From assembly GCA_001874325.1 (NCBI GenBank), contig MPCW01000012.1, positions 1 to 64,000 on the forward strand: a stretch of 64,000 nt of DNA, in the 5' to 3' direction. Positions 54,676-64,000 of this stretch are shown here, piece by piece. Under the pieces are notes generated by a model, which did not search any database, was not told the DNA's origin, and worked only from the letters and a program-made list of their open reading frames with translations. The stretch comes from Flavobacterium sp. MedPE-SWcel. GTDB taxonomy: Bacteria > Bacteroidota > Bacteroidia > Flavobacteriales > Flavobacteriaceae. The position numbers and the translations under genes were made by a program. Numbering within the stretch: the stretch's first letter is position 1; every line of letters begins with the position of its first letter.

Positions 54676-56529
54676 ATGCTGGAGCAGAATCAGTACACCG
54701 AAGATAACATCCGTTCACTCGATTGGAAGGAGCATATTCGTATGCGTCCTGGTATGTATATCGGTAAACTTGGTGATGGTTCGTCGCCTGATGACGGTAT
54801 TTATATACTACTTAAAGAGGTTCTCGATAACTCTATTGATGAGTTTGTTATGGGGAGCGGTAAAACCATTGAGGTTACTGTAAAAGATAAAACAGTTACA
54901 GTACGCGATTACGGTCGTGGTATACCTTTGGGTAAAGTTATCGATGTAGTATCTAAAATGAATACAGGTGGTAAGTACGATTCTAAAGCTTTTAAAAAAT
55001 CAGTAGGATTAAATGGAGTTGGTACAAAGGCAGTAAATGCATTATCTAATTATTTCCGTGTAGAATCGGTTAGAGATAATCAACAAAAAGCGGCTGAGTT
55101 TTCTGCTGGTGAGATTACTCTTGAAGAAGAGGTGATTGAGACTACTAAACGAAAAGGTACTAAGGTTACTTTTATTGCCGACGAAGCAATATTTAAAAAC
55201 TATAAATTCCGTAATGAGTATATTATAAAAATGCTCAAAAATTATTGTTACCTAAATACAGGATTAACAATAATTTTTAATGGTGAGAAATACCATTCTG
55301 AAAACGGACTTAAAGATTTACTTGGCGAAACGATAAGTGAAGAAGATAGAATATACCCTATTATTCATTTAAAAGATGATGATATTGAGGTTGCCATAAC
55401 ACATAGTAGAACACAATATAGTGAAGAGTACTATTCTTTTGTAAACGGACAGAATACAACACAAGGTGGTACACACCTTGGAGCTTTTAGAGAGGCAATA
55501 GTAAAAACAGTAAAAGAATTTTACGGTAAAAGTTTTGAAGCTGCCGATATACGTAAGTCGATAGTAAGTGCAATAAGTGTAAAGGTAGAAGAACCTGTAT
55601 TTGAATCGCAAACTAAAACAAAGTTAGGTTCTACAGATATGGGACCAGATCAACCTACGGTACGTACTTTTATAAACGATTTTGTAAAAACAAGGTTTGA
55701 TAACTTCTTACACCGTAACCCTGATGTTGCAGAGGCTTTATTAAAGAAGATATTACAAGCAGAACGTGAGCGTAAAGAATTATCAGGTATTCGTAAGATA
55801 GCTCGTGATAGAGCAAAGAAAGCGAGCTTACACAATAAAAAACTTCGAGATTGTCGTGTACATCTTACCGATACCAAAAAGTCACGTAGTTTAGAGAGTA
55901 CATTGTTTATCACCGAGGGAGATTCAGCTTCGGGTTCAATAACCAAGTCGAGAGATGTAAATACACAAGCAGTATTTAGTCTTCGTGGTAAACCATTGAA
56001 CTCTTATGGTATGAGTAAGAAAATTGTTTATGAAAATGAAGAATTTAACTTACTACAAGCAGCACTAAATATTGAGGAGGATATGGAAAACCTCCGTTAT
56101 AATAATATTGTTATCGCCACCGATGCCGATGTTGATGGTATGCACATACGTTTGTTACTTATAACATTCTTTTTACAGTTTTTTCCAGAGCTTATAAAAG
56201 AGGGGCATTTGTACATTTTACAAACACCTTTATTTAGAGTACGAAACAAGAAAGAAACAATATATTGCTATAGCGAAGAGGAGCGAAAAGCTGCAATGGA
56301 AAAGCTAAAAGGCAAACCAGAAATAACACGATTTAAAGGACTTGGAGAGATTTCTCCCGATGAATTTAAATTCTTTATAGGAGAAGACATAAGATTAGAT
56401 CCTGTAATGTTAGATAATGCTACTTCTATACAAACATTATTAGAGTTTTATATGGGTAAGAATACACCCGACAGACAGAAGTTTATTATAAACAACTTGA
56501 AGGTAGAGCTTGATGTAGTGGAGGAGTAG
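54676..56529 (+). CDS. parE: DNA topoisomerase IV subunit B
   Basis: A 617-residue GHKL ATPase subunit of topoisomerase IV, which decatenates daughter chromosomes. Seen: [12 protein letters not shown] (about 23-34), [10 protein letters not shown] (about 49-58), KDYGRGIP-type [26 protein letters not shown] (ATP lid, about 111-126), [16 protein letters not shown] (about 412-421) and [12 protein letters not shown]. It is upstream of parC (42-base gap) and so likely co-transcribed. The length without a GyrB insert fits ParE; pairing with parC confirms it. Confidence 0.95.
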   Translation: MLEQNQYTEDNIRSLDWKEHIRMRPGMYIGKLGDGSSPDDGIYILLKEVLDNSIDEFVMGSGKTIEVTVKDKTVTVRDYGRGIPLGKVIDVVSKMNTGGKYDSKAFKKSVGLNGVGTKAVNALSNYFRVESVRDNQQKAAEFSAGEITLEEEVIETTKRKGTKVTFIADEAIFKNYKFRNEYIIKMLKNYCYLNTGLTIIFNGEKYHSENGLKDLLGETISEEDRIYPIIHLKDDDIEVAITHSRTQYSEEYYSFVNGQNTTQGGTHLGAFREAIVKTVKEFYGKSFEAADIRKSIVSAISVKVEEPVFESQTKTKLGSTDMGPDQPTVRTFINDFVKTRFDNFLHRNPDVAEALLKKILQAERERKELSGIRKIARDRAKKASLHNKKLRDCRVHLTDTKKSRSLESTLFITEGDSASGSITKSRDVNTQAVFSLRGKPLNSYGMSKKIVYENEEFNLLQAALNIEEDMENLRYNNIVIATDADVDGMHIRLLLITFFLQFFPELIKEGHLYILQTPLFRVRNKKETIYCYSEEERKAAMEKLKGKPEITRFKGLGEISPDEFKFFIGEDIRLDPVMLDNATSIQTLLEFYMGKNTPDRQKFIINNLKVELDVVEE

Positions 56530-56571
56530 AATTTTAAAAAATAAATTCAAATAAGAATTTAAGGGTAATAA

Positions 56572-59226
56572 ATGAGCGAAGATAACTTAGAACCTTTAGA
56601 AGGCGAAAATTTTTACGATAAGCAAGAGCATATAGAAGAACAGGATACCATTACTAAGGTAACCGGTATGTATAAGGATTGGTTTCTAGATTATGCCTCT
56701 TATGTTATTTTAGAACGAGCTGTACCCGCTATAGAAGATGGGTTTAAGCCTGTGCAGCGTCGTATAATGCACTCACTAAAGGAACTTGACGATGGTCGCT
56801 ACAACAAGGTTGCTAATGTAGTAGGGCACACCATGCAGTATCACCCACACGGAGATGCGAGTATTGGTGATGCAATGGTACAAATAGGACAAAAAGACTT
56901 ATTGATAGATACTCAAGGTAACTGGGGTAATATCCTTACGGGAGATAGTGCAGCAGCTTCACGTTATATAGAAGCACGTCTTTCTAAATTTGGGCTAGAA
57001 GTATTATATAGCCCAAAAATTACACCTTGGCAATCATCTTATGATGGTAGACGTAATGAGCCTATAAATCTTCCTGTAAAGTTTCCATTACTATTAGCAC
57101 AAGGAGCAGAGGGGATAGCAGTAGGACTTTCTACAAAAGTATTACCACATAACTTTAACGAACTAATAGACGCTTCGGTTAAAATACTGAAGAACAAACC
57201 ATTTACTTTATATCCTGATTTTCCAACAGCAGGTATTGCTGATGTTTCAAATTATAACGAAGGTATGCGTGGTGGTCGTGTACGTGTGCGTGCTAAGATA
57301 GCTCAGCTCGATAAGAATTCGCTTGTAATTACCCAAATACCTTTTAGTACCAATACTACTACACTTATAGATAGTATATTAAAGGCTAACGAAAAGGGTA
57401 AAATTAAAATAAAGAAGATAGAAGATAATACTGCTGCTGAGGTAGAGATAGTAATACATTTACCAGCAGGAGTATCGCCAGATAAATCTATTGATGCATT
57501 GTATGCCTTTACAGCTTGCGAAACATCAATAGCGCCACTAGGTTGTGTTATTGAAGATAATAAACCACTGTTTATTGGGGTAAGAGATATGCTTAAAATA
57601 TCTACTGACCGAACAGTTTCTTTATTAAAAAAAGAATTAGAAATTCAGCTTGATGAGCTAGAAGAGCAATGGCACTTCCAGTCATTAGAGCGTATTTTTA
57701 TAGAAAATAGAATTTACCGTCTTATAGAGGAACAAGAAACGTGGGAAGGTGTAATTACTGCTATAGACGAAGGTTTAAAGCCATTTACAAAACACCTAAA
57801 ACGTGCAGTTACTGAGGAAGATATTGTTCGACTTACCGAGATACGTATTAAGCGTATATCTAAGTTTGATATTGATAAGGCTCAAGAAAAAATAGAAGCC
57901 CTTGAGGGAGATATAGAGCAAGTAAAACATGATTTAGAACATCTTATTGATTTTGCAATTGCTTACTTTCAAGACCTTAAAAAGAAATATGGGAAGGGCA
58001 GAGAACGTAAAACAGAACTAAAGAGTTTTGATAATATCGAAGCTACTAAGGTTGTATTACGTAATACCAAACTGTATGTAAATAGAGCTGAAGGCTTTAT
58101 TGGTACAGGATTGAAGAAAGACGAATATGTAGCCGATTGTAGCGATATAGACGATGTTATTGTCTTTTTACGCGATGGTAGTATGATGGTAACAAAAGTT
58201 GATGTTAAAACCTTTGTGGGTAAAGATATCATTTACATAGCTATTTTTGATAAAAGCGATAAGCGTACTACTTATAACATGATTTATCGAGATGGTAAAC
58301 CAGGACCATCATATGTAAAACGTTTTAATGTTACTGCAGCAACCCGTGATAGACTATATAACCTTGGTTCAGAAACAAAAGGATCTCAGGTACTCTACTT
58401 TTCGGGTAATCCTAATGGAGAGGCTGAGGTAGTAACTATATTATTACGCCAAGTAGGTAGTATCAAAAAACTTAAATTTGATATCGATTTTGCCGAAATA
58501 GGTATTAAAGGTCGTGCATCACGAGGAAATACCGTTTCAAAGTATTCTATAAAAAGAATAGAATTAAAAGAAAAAGGTATTTCTACACTTAAACCAAGAC
58601 GTATTTGGTTTGATGATACTGTACAGCGTCTTAACGTAGAGGGTAGAGGAGAGCTTTTAGGCGAGTTTAGAGCTAATGACAGATTACTTATAATTAATCA
58701 GTCAGGTAAAGTAAAAGCGATTATTCCAGAGCTTACTACACACTTTGAAGAAGACATGGTAGTTTTAGAAAAGTGGGTTCCTAAAAAACCTATATCTGCT
58801 ATATATTATGATGGTGAAAAGGAACGTTATTATGTAAAGCGTTTTGTGGTAGAAAATGAGAATAAAGAAGAGTTGTTTATAACAGAACATCCTAACTCTC
58901 AACTTGAAATAGTATCTACAGATTATCGACCAGTTTCTGAAATTATCTTCTCTAAGATAAAAGGAGTACAAAAAGATACACTTGTTACTAACCTTGAAGA
59001 GTTTATAGCCGTTAAAGGTATAAAGGCTTTAGGTAATCAAATTACAGCAGATAAAGTAAGGCAAGTAAATTTATTAGATCCGTTGCCTTACGAAGCTCCT
59101 GAAGAAGAGATACCTGAAGAAATGGAGGTAAAAGATGAAGATACATTATCACCACAATCAGACTCTGATAAAGAAGGAAGTACTGAACTTGATGATGATG
59201 GACAAGTAACACTTAGTTTAGATTAA
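56572..59226 (+). CDS. parC: DNA topoisomerase IV subunit A
   Basis: An 884-residue DNA cleavage subunit. Seen: the WHD/quinolone-region VQRRIMHSLKELDDGRYNKV (about 63-82), HPHGDASIGDAMV (about 94-106), active-site Tyr132 in ASRYIEARLSKFG, and coiled-coil (about 370-475). The C-terminal beta-pinwheel (about 520-840) is present; an acidic tail (EEEIPEEMEVKDED...) is at the end. The long C-terminus is usual for Bacteroidota. Partner of the upstream parE. Confidence 0.94.
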   Translation: MSEDNLEPLEGENFYDKQEHIEEQDTITKVTGMYKDWFLDYASYVILERAVPAIEDGFKPVQRRIMHSLKELDDGRYNKVANVVGHTMQYHPHGDASIGDAMVQIGQKDLLIDTQGNWGNILTGDSAAASRYIEARLSKFGLEVLYSPKITPWQSSYDGRRNEPINLPVKFPLLLAQGAEGIAVGLSTKVLPHNFNELIDASVKILKNKPFTLYPDFPTAGIADVSNYNEGMRGGRVRVRAKIAQLDKNSLVITQIPFSTNTTTLIDSILKANEKGKIKIKKIEDNTAAEVEIVIHLPAGVSPDKSIDALYAFTACETSIAPLGCVIEDNKPLFIGVRDMLKISTDRTVSLLKKELEIQLDELEEQWHFQSLERIFIENRIYRLIEEQETWEGVITAIDEGLKPFTKHLKRAVTEEDIVRLTEIRIKRISKFDIDKAQEKIEALEGDIEQVKHDLEHLIDFAIAYFQDLKKKYGKGRERKTELKSFDNIEATKVVLRNTKLYVNRAEGFIGTGLKKDEYVADCSDIDDVIVFLRDGSMMVTKVDVKTFVGKDIIYIAIFDKSDKRTTYNMIYRDGKPGPSYVKRFNVTAATRDRLYNLGSETKGSQVLYFSGNPNGEAEVVTILLRQVGSIKKLKFDIDFAEIGIKGRASRGNTVSKYSIKRIELKEKGISTLKPRRIWFDDTVQRLNVEGRGELLGEFRANDRLLIINQSGKVKAIIPELTTHFEEDMVVLEKWVPKKPISAIYYDGEKERYYVKRFVVENENKEELFITEHPNSQLEIVSTDYRPVSEIIFSKIKGVQKDTLVTNLEEFIAVKGIKALGNQITADKVRQVNLLDPLPYEAPEEEIPEEMEVKDEDTLSPQSDSDKEGSTELDDDGQVTLSLD

Positions 59227-59346
59227 GAGTTATTACCATTTTATTAATACCTATTTACAAAGTCTATATTATTGCTTGAAGTTTTGCGGTAATTTATTTG
59301 TTGAGATAAAGACATATATTTATAACAATTCAAAAAGGATATGTAA

Positions 59347-59775
59347 GTGAGAATTGAAACAACAGATAACCCAGAAAAAGAAGATTTAAAAGTTATAAGT
59401 AAGGGTATACAAACGTATAATCAGCAGTATATTCCAGATGATGTAGTTTTTGAAGCGGACACTAAGTTTGCTGTATTTGCAAAAGATGAAAATGGGAATG
59501 TTGTAGGAGGAATAAGGGCGTGTGCTTTTTGGAATTATTGTATTATCGAACTTCTTTGGCTTTCAGAAAACACAAGAGGTCTAGGTATAGGAAAGCAATT
59601 AATAGAAGCCACCGAAAAACATGCTTTAAAAAAAGGGTTTAGCTATATGCGGACTGAAACACTAAGTTTTCAAGCTCGTCCTTTCTATGAAAAACTGGGT
59701 TACAAAGTTTTTGGAGAATTACCTGATTATCCTAAAGGACATACTACATATTGTTTGTTTAAAGAACTTAAATAA
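59347..59775 (+). CDS. GNAT family N-acetyltransferase
   Basis: A 142-residue acetyl-CoA-dependent acyltransferase. Seen: motif A, LWLSENTRGLGIGKQLIEATEKHA (about 70-93, with the RGLGIG pyrophosphate loop) and the C-terminal FYEKLGYKVFGEL (about 118-130). The start is GTG, directly after an in-frame stop (ATGTAAGTG); no ATG is available at a sensible position. Substrate unknown. It stands alone between parC and the ComM-like gene. Confidence 0.83.
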   Translation: MRIETTDNPEKEDLKVISKGIQTYNQQYIPDDVVFEADTKFAVFAKDENGNVVGGIRACAFWNYCIIELLWLSENTRGLGIGKQLIEATEKHALKKGFSYMRTETLSFQARPFYEKLGYKVFGELPDYPKGHTTYCLFKELK

Positions 59776-59913
59776 GTCTAACTATCACGATATTATTAGG
59801 CTATAGTAAAAATCTCTTGGATGATTTTTTTGTTTATTAAGTAATACATAACCTACTTTTTAGTAGTATATAAATATATTTCTATACTTTTCGGCTAACT
59901 AAAAAATTACTAT

Positions 59914-61449
59914 ATGCTTATAAAAGTTTTTGGTAGCGCCGTTTTTGGAGTAGAAGCTACCACGATTACTGTAGAGGTTAATATCGATAAAGGTATTGGC
60001 TATCATTTGGTAGGATTACCCGATAATGCAGTTAAAGAAAGCAGTTACCGTATTGCAGCTGCTTTAAAGAATAACGGATATCAACTTCCTGGTAAAAAAA
60101 TAACCATAAACATGGCACCTGCCGATATGCGAAAAGAAGGATCAGCTTATGATCTTACACTTGCTATTGGCATACTTGCTGCTAGTGGGCAAATAAAAGC
60201 CGATGAAGTGGGTAAATATATAATCATGGGTGAGTTATCACTCGATGGAAGCCTTCAGCCTATAAAAGGGGTTTTACCCATTGCTATAAAAGCAAAACAA
60301 GAAGGTTTTAAAGGTTTCTTTCTGCCAAAACAAAATGTAAAAGAAGCCGCTATAGTAGCAGGGTTAGATGTATATGCTATAGAAAATGTAACTGAGGTTA
60401 TTGATTTTTTTGAAGGCAATGGTACACTAGAACCTACAACTATAAATACTCGAGAAGAGTTTTATAAAACGCTTGATTTTCCTGAGTTTGATTTTAGCGA
60501 TGTAAAAGGACAAGATAGTATAAAACGCTGTATGGAAATTGCAGCAGCAGGAGGTCATAATATTATACTTATAGGACCTCCAGGATCAGGTAAAACAATG
60601 CTTGCAAAACGTTTGCCTAGTATATTACCTCCAATGACATTGCACGAAGCACTCGAAACTACAAAAATACATAGTGTAGCTGGTAAACTAAAAAATGTAG
60701 GGTTAATGAATCAACGACCATTTAGAAGTCCACATCACACCATTAGTAATGTTGCCCTTGTAGGAGGTGGTAGTTTTCCGCAAGCTGGAGAAATTTCTAT
60801 GGCACATAATGGCGTACTTTTTCTAGATGAATTACCAGAGTTTAAACGAGAAGTACTAGAGGTAATGCGACAACCGTTAGAGGATAGAGAAGTTACTATA
60901 AGCAGAGCAAGATTTACAATAACCTACCCATCATCTTTTATGTTAGTAGCTAGTATGAATCCTAGTCCTAGCGGATATTTTAACGATCCTGATGCACCTG
61001 TTAGCTCATCTCCACATGAAATGCAGCGATATTTAAGTAAAATTTCAGGACCTTTGCTAGATAGAATAGATATTCATATCGAAGTTACACCAGTGCCTTT
61101 TGATAAATTGAGTGATACTCATAAAGCAGAAAGTAGTGTAGATATTCGTAAACGAGTAACTAAAGCAAGAGAAATACAAACGGAACGTTTTGCACATTTA
61201 GAAAATATACACTATAATGCGCAAATGAGTACAAAGCAGTTGGGCGAATATTGTGTACTCGATACTACTTCGTTACAATTATTAAAAACGGCAATGGAAA
61301 AGCTAAACCTTTCGGCAAGGGCTTATGATAGAATATTAAAGGTAAGCCGTACTATTGCAGATTTAGAAGGGGTAGAGCATATAGGTTCACATCATATATC
61401 AGAAGCAATACAATATCGTAGCCTTGATAGAGAAGGTTGGTTAGGATAA
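59914..61449 (+). CDS. YifB/ComM-family Mg chelatase-like AAA ATPase
   Basis: A 511-residue protein. The N-terminal Lon/ChlI-like domain (about 1-165) includes VNIDKGIGYHLVGLPDNAVKES and the GELSLDG.L.PIKGVLP block. The AAA+ domain has Walker A GPPGSGKTMLAKRLP (about 222-236), FRSPHHTISNVALVGGG, LFLDELPEFKREVLEVMRQPLED (Walker B) and LLDRIDIHIEV. Family members act as hexameric helicases promoting branch migration in natural transformation (ComM), but activity here is inferred. Confidence 0.92.
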   Translation: MLIKVFGSAVFGVEATTITVEVNIDKGIGYHLVGLPDNAVKESSYRIAAALKNNGYQLPGKKITINMAPADMRKEGSAYDLTLAIGILAASGQIKADEVGKYIIMGELSLDGSLQPIKGVLPIAIKAKQEGFKGFFLPKQNVKEAAIVAGLDVYAIENVTEVIDFFEGNGTLEPTTINTREEFYKTLDFPEFDFSDVKGQDSIKRCMEIAAAGGHNIILIGPPGSGKTMLAKRLPSILPPMTLHEALETTKIHSVAGKLKNVGLMNQRPFRSPHHTISNVALVGGGSFPQAGEISMAHNGVLFLDELPEFKREVLEVMRQPLEDREVTISRARFTITYPSSFMLVASMNPSPSGYFNDPDAPVSSSPHEMQRYLSKISGPLLDRIDIHIEVTPVPFDKLSDTHKAESSVDIRKRVTKAREIQTERFAHLENIHYNAQMSTKQLGEYCVLDTTSLQLLKTAMEKLNLSARAYDRILKVSRTIADLEGVEHIGSHHISEAIQYRSLDREGWLG

Positions 61450-61471
61450 AATATAATTTTAAAGGAATAAA

Positions 61472-61702
61472 ATGTTTAAAAAGGAATTAGAAGAATTATT
61501 TAACGGAATGCCGCAAGTGGTAAAAGATAAATTACAACCTGTAATGGATAATTTATTAGAGCGAGCGGGTGAGGTAGATGAATATAGTAGTAAAGATCCT
61601 GAGTATTATGAAGAGGAGCGAGCAGAAATCGTTAAAGAGGTTAACAAGATAAAGTACTTAAATGACCAGTGGAAAATAATGAGTACTAAAAATAGTAACT
61701 AA
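61472..61702 (+). CDS. Small acidic helical protein, unknown
   Basis: 76 residues, mostly helical, rich in Glu/Lys (KKELEELFNGMPQVVKDKLQ at the start, EEERAEIVKEVNKIKY later). No cysteine, TM or signal peptide. It follows the ComM-like gene by 22 bases and is likely co-transcribed. Reading-frame length and a terminator right after it support a real gene; family unknown. Confidence 0.55.
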   Translation: MFKKELEELFNGMPQVVKDKLQPVMDNLLERAGEVDEYSSKDPEYYEEERAEIVKEVNKIKYLNDQWKIMSTKNSN

Positions 61703-61715
61703 ATTTACTGCCATA

Positions 61716-61750
61716 AAAAAAGCAGCTTACTATTAGTAAGCTGCTTTTTT
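61716..61750. terminator. Bidirectional terminator before the convergent metalloprotease gene
   Basis: Stem AAAAAAGCAGCTTAC/GTAAGCTGCTTTTTT, loop TATTA. Confidence 0.9.
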
Positions 61751-61774
61751 ATAATAGAACTATTTAAGTGTTAT

Positions 61775-62638
61775 TTATAGCTCTTCAAAAGTATTTCCTT
61801 GTTGTATATTACCAGATTGTAACCCTTTTTTAAACCAATACATACGTTGTGCAGATGTACCATGTGTAAAAGAATCTGGTACAACATGACCTTGCATTCT
61901 TTTTTGTATAGCATCATCACCCACTGCATAAGCTGCACTTAAGGCTTCTTCAATATCTCCATCTTCAAGTACACCGTTCATTTCTTCGTTATAATGAACC
62001 CATAGTCCAGCATAAAAATCTGCTTGAAGCTCTAATGCTACAGAGAGTTTATTAGCTTCTGTTTTACTCATTTGGCTTTGCATTTTTCTTACTTCACCAG
62101 ATGTGCCTAATAATGTTTGCACATGGTGTCCTACCTCATGAGCGATAACGTATGCAATGGCAAAATCGCCACCTTTTGCACCAAATTTTGATTGAAGTTC
62201 ATCAAAAAAGGCTAAATCCATATATACTTTTTTATCAGCAGGGCAATAGAAAGGTCCAGATGCTGACGATGCTCCACCACATGCCGTTTGTACAGAGTTG
62301 CGAAAAAGTACAAGTTTAGGCTCTTCATACGTTATACCTTGCTCTCTAAAAACCTTATTCCATACATCTTCAGTATCAGCAAGTACGGTTTTTACAAAGT
62401 CGCCCATTTCTATATCATGTGCACTAAGTTCTGTATCAGCTTGCTCTGTAGTGGTAACATTTTGTTGTAATTGCTGATTAATGTTATTAAGCATTTCAGG
62501 ATTAGCCTCACCACTCATAAACATATATATAATGGCAATAACAATACCTATAATACCGCCACCTTTCATCATTTTTCCACCCGACATACCGCGACGATCT
62601 TCTACATTACTACTTTGTCTTCTACCTTTCCATTTCAT
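61775..62638 (-). CDS. YpfJ-family neutral zinc metallopeptidase
   Basis: A 287-residue membrane-anchored protein: a polar N-terminus (about 1-25), one TM (about 28-40), then the protease domain. Zinc motif HEVGHH (167-172) with upstream CGGASSASGPFYCPADKKVYMD (typical of the family, two Cys) and ELQADFYAGLW downstream supplying the third ligand. The C-terminal HGTSAQRMYWFKKG is conserved. Substrate unknown; it faces the periplasm by inference. Confidence 0.92.
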   Translation of the reverse strand: MKWKGRRQSSNVEDRRGMSGGKMMKGGGIIGIVIAIIYMFMSGEANPEMLNNINQQLQQNVTTTEQADTELSAHDIEMGDFVKTVLADTEDVWNKVFREQGITYEEPKLVLFRNSVQTACGGASSASGPFYCPADKKVYMDLAFFDELQSKFGAKGGDFAIAYVIAHEVGHHVQTLLGTSGEVRKMQSQMSKTEANKLSVALELQADFYAGLWVHYNEEMNGVLEDGDIEEALSAAYAVGDDAIQKRMQGHVVPDSFTHGTSAQRMYWFKKGLQSGNIQQGNTFEEL

Positions 62639-62714
62639 GAACTAGCTTCTTTAATTAGTTTACAAAATAAAGTTATAAAATATATTTAATCAAAATATTT
62701 ATTAGATAAATAAA

Positions 62715-62741
62715 AAAACAGCCGTTTTTAAGGGCTGTTTT
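62715..62741 (-). terminator. Terminator of the CobW-family gene
   Basis: Stem AAAACAGCC/GGCTGTTTT, 9-base loop; the minus-strand 3' side continues as TTTTATTT. Confidence 0.75.
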
Positions 62742-62785
62742 AAAGGTAACCATCAATCAAAATCAAAATGTATAATAATTACTAC

Positions 62786-63988
62786 TTATATGTTTATAGG
62801 GAAGGGATCGTTAAATTTAATATTTTCACCAAATACATCTTGTTCGTTATTTAATAAGCATTTTTCAAGGTCTGCACACATTTTTTCTTTATCAATATCC
62901 TGACCAATAAAGACTAACTCATTTATACGGTCTCCCCATTCTTTATCCCAACGTTCTTCAATAATATCTCTATTTTCAATAAATGACGAGTATTGCATTC
63001 TTTCGGCATAAGGCATACTACACCACCAAACTCCTGCTCCTTCCATACGGAAAGAACCTCCAGCTTGCGATAAATTTAAAGCTTTATCTGGGCGTGAAGC
63101 TAACCAAAACAAGCCTTTTGCTCTTATAATTCCGCTTGGATATTTACTATTAAGATATTCCCAAAATTTTTCAGGATGAAATGGTTTTTGACTTCGAAAT
63201 ACAAATGAACTAATACCATACTCTTCTGTTTCGGGAGTATGGCTTTCAGCTTGTAATTCTTTTTGCCAACCAGCAGAATTTTGTGCTTCTTCGAAGTCAA
63301 AAAGCTTAGTGTTAAGTATTTCTTTAGGATTTACTTTACTAAAGGTAGAGTGAATGATTTTTGCACTAGGGTTTAGTTTTTGTATAGCCGATTTTAAAAG
63401 GCCTGCGGTACCTTCATCAACCAAATCAACTTTATTAAGAATTATAATGTTTGCAAACTCTACTTGATCGGTAAGTAAGTTTACAATAGTACGATGATCA
63501 TCTTCTATATCAGTTAAGTCTCTATCTTGTAATAGCTCGTTAGTACTAAAATCGTTTAAAAAGTTGAAACAGTCTACTACTGTAACCATTGTATCTACAT
63601 AACTAAATTTTGAAAGATCAATACCATTTTCTTCATCTACAAACGAAAAAGTTTGTGCTACTGGTACAGGTTCGCTAATACCTGTACTTTCTATAAGTAA
63701 ATAATCAAAACGTCCTTCTTTTGCTAGTTTTTCTACCTCTACCATTAAGTCTTCTCGAAGTGTACAGCATATACAACCATTACTCATCTCTACCAATTTC
63801 TCTTCAGTTCGAGAAAGTGTATTTTCTTTTTCAACTAATTTTGCATCGATGTTTACTTCACTCATATCGTTTACAATAACAGCAACTTTTAATCCCTCTT
63901 TATTGTGTAAAATATGGTTAAGCAAAGTTGTTTTACCAGCGCCTAAAAAACCGCTTAAAACTGTTACAGGTAATTTTTTTTCTATCAT
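62786..63988 (-). CDS. CobW/COG0523-family GTPase (metal chaperone)
   Basis: A 400-residue G3E GTPase. Seen: P-loop [17 protein letters not shown] (about 11-27), the metal-binding [10 protein letters not shown] (Cys72, Cys74, Cys75), [15 protein letters not shown] (about 99-113, G3 region), ILNKVDLV (NKxD) and the C-terminal CobW_C domain with [14 protein letters not shown] and [13 protein letters not shown]. This group includes ZigA/YeiR-like zinc chaperones; the cognate metal cannot be read from the sequence. The gene is complete: its start is 12 bases from the window edge. Confidence 0.9.
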   Translation of the reverse strand: MIEKKLPVTVLSGFLGAGKTTLLNHILHNKEGLKVAVIVNDMSEVNIDAKLVEKENTLSRTEEKLVEMSNGCICCTLREDLMVEVEKLAKEGRFDYLLIESTGISEPVPVAQTFSFVDEENGIDLSKFSYVDTMVTVVDCFNFLNDFSTNELLQDRDLTDIEDDHRTIVNLLTDQVEFANIIILNKVDLVDEGTAGLLKSAIQKLNPSAKIIHSTFSKVNPKEILNTKLFDFEEAQNSAGWQKELQAESHTPETEEYGISSFVFRSQKPFHPEKFWEYLNSKYPSGIIRAKGLFWLASRPDKALNLSQAGGSFRMEGAGVWWCSMPYAERMQYSSFIENRDIIEERWDKEWGDRINELVFIGQDIDKEKMCADLEKCLLNNEQDVFGENIKFNDPFPINI

Positions 63989-64000
63989 TATATTTTATTA

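Overview
The window looks like a piece of chromosome from a Flavobacteriaceae-type member of the Bacteroidota. By eye it is AT-rich, with G+C around one third. It carries a very large secreted protein with a type IX secretion (T9SS) C-terminal sorting domain, a YtxJ-type bacillithiol-associated protein and a RprX/RprY-like two-component pair. Many genes have the Bacteroidota promoter -7 element TANNTTTG a short distance upstream. Several genes seem to start with TTG, and intrinsic terminators (often perfect, bidirectional hairpins) separate most convergent units. No tRNA, rRNA, insertion sequence, prophage, CRISPR array or integron was seen; it reads as ordinary core chromosome. The genus cannot be fixed from the sequence alone.

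Layout. 1-9.6 kb: giant T9SS adhesin-like protein, GT2 glycosyltransferase, coaE, then a histidine kinase/response regulator pair. 9.6-17.5 kb (minus strand): acyl-ACP thioesterase, miaA, a voltage-gated-type ion channel with a C-terminal zinc ribbon, an exonuclease/GIY-YIG fusion, a YggS-type PLP protein, a DUF1015 protein, 3-hydroxybutyryl-CoA dehydrogenase and a Gfo/Idh/MocA oxidoreductase. 17.6-28.7 kb: pcm, ytxJ, clpB, an aldose epimerase-like gene, an ABC ATPase with a membrane partner, a VF530-type protein, smpB, fumarylacetoacetase and glyA. 28.7-36 kb: an outer-membrane barrel protein behind a two-palindrome control region, a pentapeptide-repeat protein, a di-haem peroxidase lipoprotein, a sodium:solute symporter, and a minus-strand cassette of small Cys-motif protein, 7TM protein, histidine kinase and LuxR-type regulator. 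36.6-45.9 kb: M1 aminopeptidase, small unknowns, a UvrD/PcrA helicase, a threonylcarbamoyl-AMP synthase, and an ECF sigma factor with a probable anti-sigma gene. 46-50.9 kb: serA-serC-acyl-CoA reductase, divergent from a ferredoxin, then ychF. 51-64 kb: SH3-domain protein, FMN reductase, a frameshifted TIGR02117-family gene, a transglutaminase-like protein, parE and parC, a GNAT, a YifB/ComM ATPase, a YpfJ-type metalloprotease and a CobW-family GTPase.

How the genes work together. Much of the content is housekeeping: serine and one-carbon metabolism (serA, serC, glyA), translation quality and tRNA modification (smpB, miaA, the TsaC-like synthase), chromosome topology (parE, parC), and protein and DNA maintenance (clpB, pcm, the UvrD-like helicase). 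The most interesting parts are three. First, the 33.5-36.0 kb cassette has the gene order of a peptide-sensing two-component system. Second, the control region at 28.72-28.77 kb has two palindromes next to a -7 element. Third, the TIGR02117-family gene at 52.6-53.3 kb is broken by one extra base at its most conserved motif.
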